Source of the DNA: Doris montereyensis
Taxonomy: Eukaryota; Mollusca; Gastropoda; Nudibranchia; Dorididae
Length of the DNA: 64,000 nt
Direction: 5' to 3'
Assembly: GCA_037039925.1 (NCBI GenBank)
Contig: JAXRKP010000321.1
Location: 136,001 to 200,000, forward strand
Translations under genes and position numbers: made by a program
Part shown: piece after piece, positions 59,801 through 64,000 of the stretch
Position numbering within the stretch: the first letter of the stretch is position 1
Layout: the number at the start of each line of letters is the position of its first letter
The notes under the pieces: model-generated
Databases searched by the model: none
What the model saw: only the letters and a program-made list of their open reading frames with translations
What the model was told of the DNA's origin: nothing

Positions 59801-60590
59801 CAATCGTAATCTCATGTCTAAATAACGTAGCAGATTTGTAAAAAAAGTGTATGGATAATGAATGTGACATAGCCCAATAAAAATATACCAGCCTACAAAA
59901 GATCCGGATTCGTAGAGTCAAAAGCAAAAGTCATAGATCTAGAGTAGTGTAACGTCAACACGGCTATAATATCAGTACAGCTGGTCAGTTCTGCTTGCTG
60001 CGTCTGTTAAAAATCGTCTTCATTTCAATAAAAACTCTTTGTTTTAATAAAAGCCCTCCTTTCAATGAACAAGAAATGTCATTTGTTCCATACAATAACT
60101 AATAAGATTCTATTGTGATCGTATTTTGTCTTATAAATAGATCTAGTGGGTGGTTGTTTTGCTGTTAAATGTAGCTAATCTGATGTTACAGCAGTTGTGT
60201 TGATGTAATATCTCAATACATAGTTACAAAGGGGTCATATATTTATTATAAGATGGACTATTCTTAGATATCTTCCAATGGCATTCATAGGAAGGATGAT
60301 TTATTGACATTTGTACTTCTGGTCCTTAGGTAGGTGTATATACTGACCTAGTAACACCACTCTAGATCTATCTAGAAATAATGAGATACCTATCACCATC
60401 TTAACGCCAGCCCTGAATGCTGAAGAGGTGGGGCAAGTATGGGGTGGTTGGGGGCAGCCTTGCCTTGTCTTTTATTTTTTATATGGTAAATCATAAATTT
60501 TCTAGACTAAATCATGGTAATCCTCTCGAATTACTTATTATATTTCTCAGTTTTACCCTCTGACTCGTTTGTAGTGCTGACAGGCATCAT
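47801..60590 (-). CDS. INO80E: INO80 complex subunit E
   Basis: Accessory subunit of the nuclear INO80 nucleosome remodeller. Exons: 60590-60557, 59076-59003, 58499-58429, 56133-56017, 54425-54362, 51215-51133, about 50770-50620 and 47859-47801. Exons 1-6 join in phase from MMPVSTTNESE. Residues 13-60 form the conserved coiled coil (VDYKQKYKALKKKLRLL, QECFLDELRKAQRKLLKVTR). It is followed by SFLLDSLIQHEKVEDSSDES as in human INO80E, a Lys-rich middle, and a C-terminus DDLIIDVPH matching human DDLVIDIPE. Oddities: exon 8 is one base too long at C5 (plus 47842-47846). The acceptor of exon 7 fits only if the GGG at 50771-50769 is one base shorter. Both look like homopolymer errors. About 215 aa against about 244 in human. 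Confidence 0.85.
47939..48331. mobile_element. MITE with perfect 21-bp terminal inverted repeats
   Basis: ATATCGTCTGTGAAACTGTC plus T at 47939-47959 is exactly inverted at 48311-48331. The interior is AT-rich and non-coding. Relatives are at 16500-16955 and 31172-31330. It lies in the last INO80E intron, 80 bp upstream of exon 8. Confidence 0.85.
48848..49124. mobile_element. Small Tigger-like MITE
   Basis: It starts CAGTGATCTCCGCCTAAGAG and ends ACGACCTCCACTG, with TA on both sides (48846-48847, 49125-49126). 277 bp and no frame. The terminal repeats are imperfect. Confidence 0.55.
49205..50403 (-). mobile_element. RTE-like non-LTR retrotransposon, copy 3
   Basis: Same family as 7826-9478: DELWHSLEEYNEEQNLIEAI, CAVRVAGNISAEFDVDIGVR, QGC; a catalytic IADD box near 50010; KSESDLQSNINIMNNELNKR; and C-terminal MNDNRIAKSVYSVKAQGKRP, with KWEEDIKEALKHRNLTFWKE. 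The 3' end is the (CTTT)n tract at 49209-49218. The 5' truncation falls at GRSVQDHIF, next to a TATACATGTATG repeat. Several frameshifts. In INO80E intron 7, same strand as the gene. Confidence 0.85.
51255..51915. mobile_element. TTAA-flanked piggyBac-like element B
   Basis: Left TTAACCCTATAACAGC; the right end on the other strand reads TTAACCCTGTAACTGC. TTAA at 51255-51258 and 51912-51915. An internal inverted pair (51567-51593 and 51781-51807, CAACAAACTATACA...TTCTGGAAAGGT) would fold the middle. 661 bp. Its left end is only 40 bp upstream of the exon 6 acceptor of INO80E. Confidence 0.75.
52149..52422 (-). repeat. tRNA-derived SINE (family 1), copy 10
   Basis: Reverse copy with AAAGTCAAGTTCCTTCAAAG at the left. 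The B-box segment GAGGATTCGAACCTGGGACT is at about 52368, and part of the head is deleted after it. In INO80E intron 5. Confidence 0.85.
53098..53400. repeat. Insertion splitting the duplicated INO80E segment
   Basis: CAAGCATGTCACACCCCGGG, GTGATACCAAGTAC, GTAGGCGTAAACAGTA and GAAATTTTCAATAATG match the repeat at 22880-23065 in order. It lies between two blocks of the exon 3 duplicate, so it inserted after the duplication or was carried in at its junction. Confidence 0.6.
53405..53475 (-). pseudogene. Decayed duplicate of INO80E exon 3
   Basis: Exactly 71 nt, as in the true exon 3 (58499-58429), with an AG acceptor (TTTCCAG) and GT donor (AAGGTAT) still in place. It reads EQDCFLVELRKS, then TAA (53439-53437), then RKLLKVTRDRR. 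The parent has EQECFLDELRKAQ at that point. Intron sequence 3' of the true exon (CAACTTATGTGTTGTTGACT) is also duplicated at 53063-53092, separated from the exon copy by an insertion of about 300 bp. It lies in intron 5, so it arose by segmental duplication within the gene, not retroposition. Confidence 0.85.
53525..53608 (-). repeat. tRNA-like sequence, probable SINE head or relic
   Basis: The minus strand reads GGCACCGGTAGCTCAGTCAG then TAGAGCGTCTGGCTACCACA, with an A box TAGCTCAGTCAG and a degraded B box GAATTTGAGTCC. The acceptor stem does not pair convincingly. It is unrelated to SINE family 1. Confidence 0.6.
54692..55728. mobile_element. TTAA-flanked element C
   Basis: A perfect 22-bp inverted end including TTAA: TTAAGGGGAGGAGCGGGTTC plus TG at 54692-54713, inverted at 55707-55728. 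CCATTTT is also shared just inside. The frames at 54805-55080 and 55341-55661 have no recognisable domain. 1,037 bp, in INO80E intron 4. The TTAA target suggests a piggyBac-type relative. Confidence 0.8.
55735..55870. repeat. (AAT)n-rich microsatellite
   Basis: Imperfect AATAAT/AATTAT array immediately outside element C. Confidence 0.85.
56430..57140 (+). mobile_element. TTAA-flanked piggyBac-like element D
   Basis: Left TTAACCCTCTAAAGGCC; the right end inverted reads TTAACCCTAGTAGGGATCC. TTAA at 56430-56433 and 57137-57140. CCCTATATAAAGGGCAT is repeated inside the left end (56450 and 56504). A plus-strand frame from 56818 (MSFMNESTNHNDLDVEIELE, then EEIPIFPSWSKDK and stop) is a short acidic peptide like transposase N-termini. 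711 bp, INO80E intron 3. Confidence 0.75.
57152..58169. mobile_element. TTAA-flanked piggyBac-like element E
   Basis: Left TTAACCCTTACGTTGCCAT; the right end inverted reads TTACCCCTTATGTTGCCAT, so the right TTAA has one substitution. It starts 11 bp after element D ends. On the minus strand near 57895-57785, RRHDSDSDRARVEESDDPW with CSKYDRGVEELID is another acidic transposase-N-terminus-like segment. 1,018 bp, non-autonomous. Confidence 0.75.
59077..60556. other. INO80E intron 1, no other feature seen
   Basis: AT-rich intron, 1,480 bp. I see no repeat shared with the rest of the window and no coding frame with a domain. Confidence 0.5.
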
Positions 60591-61060
60591 GTTTCCGAGC
60601 CCATAGAGCGAACAGAAAAAATAGTGTAAGATTACAAAGAAATCTTCATGTGCGTTTCACGTTCCTTCATTTGAGTCGAGGTTTCACAAAGACTAGACTA
60701 GATTTACCATGTACATTGTGAGTGAAGCGAATTGAATTAGCCTAAGCCTAGTTTCATGTTTGTGTTTGACCGACCACTTCCGGTTTGATTTTTTAACTGA
60801 ACGATAGGCTAGTAATCGAGTAGCCCCAAGGGATGTATCATTTCGATTATTCGCAATGCCAATGTCTTTATCTCTTCTGAGCCCGTTTCTTCTTCTTCTT
60901 CTCCTCCTCCTCCATTGTTTTTTTGTTGCTAATGGGTGTGTTTCCGTTGTTTGTTTGTTGTTTTTGAGTTTGTTTGTTGCCTTGGGGGTATATTTTGTTC
61001 CTCATGATAGGGTCTTTTGGTCGTAAAATAGTGGTTTGTGTATATTTTCGTTCTTTCTTT
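60591..61060. promoter_or_regulatory. INO80E upstream region
   Basis: About 470 bp between the INO80E start and the retroelement debris. It should contain the promoter and 5' UTR, but no core promoter motif is clear. A TTCTTCTTCTTCTCCTCCTCCTCC tract lies at 60888-60912. Confidence 0.35.
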
Positions 61061-61069
61061 TCTTCAATC

Positions 61070-61295
61070 AAAGAAGAGAAATATGAAATAGATATGAAAG
61101 GCCTAAGAGATAGAGATAGCAAACGGGACGGTACAGATTCATTTTCGGGTTCAATGTAACGTACTTTGACCAGATCAGTGACGCAGTCATGGGCACCAAG
61201 ATGGGCCATAGTTACGCTTGTCTCTTTGTGGGTCATCAAAAGTTCCTCATCCGCCAGTCACAAAAAGGTCACAGCCCCTTCATTACTACATGGTT
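61070..61295 (+). mobile_element. Penelope-like element fragment 1
   Basis: GATATGAAAGGCCTAAGAGA (shared with 28975, 29520 and 6290) is followed by DAVMGTKMGHSYACLFVGHQ at about 61180-61240, the RT motif around MGT-x-M-x-P-S-Y-A in Penelope-like elements. The same segment is repeated at 61660-61790. Confidence 0.65.
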
Positions 61296-61299
61296 TGAT

Positions 61300-61622
61300 T
61301 TTTTAAATTTGATTTGATTTACCCTCATCCACAACAAAGATTATCTCGGGGATTTTGTAGGATTTTTAATTTTGCTCGGACTGCTTTGTAAACAGCAAAG
61401 AGATCTTTAACGTGCACATAGTTTTGTGATCTGCACACACATGGCCTCCTTTTCATCATCCATCTCTAATGGGACTAGGTGTCGATCCATATACCAGGAC
61501 CGGGGAGGGTATATTTCACTCGAAAACAATCGAGAACATGTTTCAACAATCGGTGTGGCTTGAACCCACGAACTTTGGGTTGAGAGGCCAACACACTTCC
61601 TCTGGACTACCGAGTCCCCTTG
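61300..61622 (-). repeat. SINE (family 2), copy 5
   Basis: Reverse copy with both ends: TTTGATTTGATTTACCCTC tail at the left, AAAGAGATCTTTAACGTGCA core, and GAGAGGCCAACACACTTCCT then GGACTACCGAGTCCCC head at the right. It separates the two Penelope-like fragments. Confidence 0.8.
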
Positions 61623-61639
61623 CTACATGTACTTTGATG

Positions 61640-62250
61640 ATGGCATAGGCTTCTGCTCTACCAGGTCAGTGGTGTAGTCTTGGGCACCAAGATGAGCCTT
61701 ATCACGCTTGTCTCTTAATGGACCATCAAGAATTCCTCATCCGCCAGAGTCTCAAAGAACAGCAGCCCCTTCGTTATAACAAGTGCATTGATGATAGTAT
61801 AGATTCCAGCTATATGGCCAAAGACGAACTTGAAGACAATATCAACTTTGTCCAAACATTCATTCAATCCGGCAATGCCTTCGTTTTTTTTCTGGACAGC
61901 AAGGTGATCTTGTTGAATGGATCAATCACCACCTCCACTTGCTACCATGAAACTGACCGCCACAGTTACCTTCCGTATTCCTCTTCACATCCTCCACCCT
62001 GCAGGAATTATATCATTGTCTATCAATTTCTGCTTCAGGATGACATAGATCTTGCAGAACAGGCCGAGAGAATGAGTGGATTCTTCTGAAGAAGATGATT
62101 TTCACAGCATATCATCTCATCCACCCTCAACCGCATTCAAATATGGTGGCATTCACGCGGCCATGCCACAACGCAAACAAAAGCCCTAATGACTGAGTAA
62201 AACTTATCATGACATATCAACCCAACAATTAACATATTAAGGACTTTATT
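61640..62250 (+). mobile_element. Penelope-like element fragment 2 (RT palm/thumb)
   Basis: GTKMSLITLVS at about 61688 continues into a 123-aa frame (61718-62089) with LRYNKCIDDSID (the Y-x-D-D-type catalytic region altered to C-I-D-D), INFVQTFIQSGNAFVFFLDS, TSTCYHETDRHSYLPYSSSH, PPPCRNYI and LAEQAERMSGFF. This block order is that of Penelope-like reverse transcriptases. After the stop, HIISSTLNRIQ and HINPTINILRTLF continue the C-terminal region in decayed form. Confidence 0.75.
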
Positions 62251-62324
62251 TCCGGCCAATGGGCAGGTGTTTACATATGCACAGGGACTAGGCGGCCCCG
62301 CCCTCCATGAATCTCTTGACACCT

Positions 62325-62524
62325 TGCAGGCGGGTCTTGGCTGACTAAAGCCTAAGTGAATTAACCCAGACAGACAATCACAATCTGCTGTCTTGCAAGT
62401 GGGTCTTGGCTGACCAAGGCCTAAGGGAGTTAACCCTGTCAATAAATCACAACCTGCTGCCATGCATGCGGGTCTTGGTTGATCAAAGGCTAAGAAAGTT
62501 AATCCGGACAAAAACACAAAGTCC
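62325..62524. repeat. Minisatellite, about 68-bp unit x3
   Basis: CGGGTCTTGGCTGACTAAAG, TGGGTCTTGGCTGACCAAGG and CGGGTCTTGGTTGATCAAAG open three tandem units, each continuing with CTAAG and TTAA blocks. A 133-aa minus-strand frame (62538-62137) spans it as a repeated Gln-Pro-Arg-Pro segment. I regard that as a by-product of the repeat. Confidence 0.75.
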
Positions 62525-62739
62525 AGTAGGGGTCTCAAGGTGGCAGCCCCATCACTACCCAGGGTACAGTGGGCTTATCCCCTGCTTAACCAAATCCAAC
62601 CGATTCAGAGAAACAACGATATTATGTCCGGATTGACCTAAAGAAGACGACCCTGTAAACAAAATCGGAATTTCAAAATGTAGGACCAAATCTTCTCATG
62701 AGTATGTGTAAAAGATAGAGCTAGAGCAGGAGTAGGCCT

Positions 62740-63690
62740 CCTAATGCATAAAAGACACGAAATGCTTATGAGCCAAACGAAGAATAATGGGTTTTGGGAG
62801 ATTTAAAAGCTGAAGTAGGCTATAATGTATAAACATCAGTTGGAGTAATAGGTAAAGAAGGAGAGATAACAACTTTTTTCCAAATGGAGAAAGACTTATA
62901 GACATCTGTCTAAAGAGTAACAGAAAAATGGCCAAAGCCTTTTTTCCATATAAGATACCCACTATCATATAAGAGTAAATAAAGACAGACGTGAGAAGTC
63001 AATCATAGACTACATAATAGTTAGCTGTTTCCTTTTTTTATAGTACAATGAATGCAAGAGCTAACAGAAAAACTGAATTATTTAATACTCATCTCCTAGT
63101 GATAGCAAAAAGGATATTACTTACTGAGGAAAACAAACTGAAAAGAAAAGAGAAGAAAGCTACTAAACTTAAAATAGCATAACTAAATAAACCAGACGTA
63201 AAACATATATATCTAAGCTAAAATATTTATCAGAGAAAATGAAAGGCAAATTTATCTGAATGATAGCACAAGAGAAGAAAAGTAACAATTGTATAAGGAT
63301 ACACTCCTCAGATGTAATGAAGAGGTTTGTGATAGGAAAAACATTAAAGGAGATAGGAAAAGAATAGCGTGGTGGAATGAGAATAATAACACTAAGATCA
63401 AAGAAAAGAAATTTGCCTGGAAGAAATGCATACAAATAAGAGGATAGGATTTATTGTTGTTTGAATAAAAGAACTATCGCGAAAGGAGAATTGAGGAAAA
63501 CAAAAGACGAACAATGGAAAGAGTTTGGACAAAGACTCCAAGAAAGCTACAAAGGAAATCAAAAGCTGTCCAAGGGAGCAATAAAGACCATTAAAAAAAC
63601 CAAAGAAGAAAGACCAAAGCCTGCCCAATTGGACAAATTAAGAATGCCAATGGAGAAATAATTAACCAAAGACCAGATCTACGTGCTGTG
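62740..63690 (+). mobile_element. Non-LTR retrotransposon, endonuclease-to-RT linker fragment
   Basis: Decayed endonuclease motifs in the plus strand: ILGDLKAEVGYN (GDxNA region) near 62795, ERLIDICLKSNRKMAKAFFP near 62890, and SIIDYIIV near 63000. They are followed by AWWNENNN and KEKKFAWKKCIQIRG near 63370-63445 and QWKEFGQRLQESYKGNQ in the frame 63461-63661. This is the 5' half of an RTE-like ORF2, the part missing from the copies at 7.8, 31.5 and 49.2 kb. Frames are broken. Confidence 0.7.
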
Positions 63691-63719
63691 ATGCTGATAC
63701 ACGCTAATGTGTGTTGCGG

Positions 63720-64000
<281 letters not shown>

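Overview
This is eukaryotic, metazoan genomic DNA. It is AT-rich, with multi-exon genes split by kilobase introns, GT-AG splice junctions and dense interspersed repeats. The gene families are animal ones. The repeats (RTE-type and other non-LTR retrotransposons, a Penelope-like element, tRNA-derived SINEs, many short TTAA-flanked piggyBac-like elements, hAT and PIF/Harbinger relics, long (GA)n/(CT)n tracts) suggest a lophotrochozoan, probably a mollusc. That last step is inference.

Layout. (1) 2.2-5.5 kb, minus: the 5' half of TADA2A, the ZZ/SANT adaptor of SAGA/ATAC-type acetyltransferase complexes. Its 3' exons lie beyond the left edge. (2) 12.3-25.7 kb, minus: a complete nine-exon short-chain dehydrogenase of bacterial-type D-beta-hydroxybutyrate dehydrogenase architecture (267 aa). 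All phases close. Its introns hold many retroelements. (3) 26.2-33.6 kb, plus, divergent from (2) with 499 bp between start codons: a protein with a NOL4-like N-terminal domain and a C2H2 zinc finger. (4) about 35.1-43.3 kb, plus: an inosine-uridine nucleoside hydrolase-like gene, with its catalytic aspartate pair missing and several frameshifts. It is probably a pseudogene. (5) 47.8-60.6 kb, minus: INO80E, subunit E of the INO80 chromatin remodeller. Four TTAA elements sit in its introns, and intron 5 carries a decayed second copy of exon 3. The right end (61-64 kb) is retroelement debris and microsatellite.

Two genes are conserved chromatin factors (TADA2A, INO80E), two are small-molecule enzymes or relics of one, and one is an unstudied nuclear-type protein. 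They do not form an operon or pathway. A recurrent oddity is that reading frames of several otherwise well-preserved genes break by one base exactly at homopolymer runs. This suggests uncorrected consensus errors for TADA2A, INO80E and the NOL4-like gene, and real decay for the hydrolase.

I found no convincing undescribed biological system. The most distinctive items are the INO80E exon duplication, the cluster of TTAA elements (several keeping acidic N-terminal coding sequence), the Met replacing the SDR tetrad Asn, and a short repeat family that I cannot assign. All exon calls come from reading splice signals and homology by eye. No alignment or search was run.
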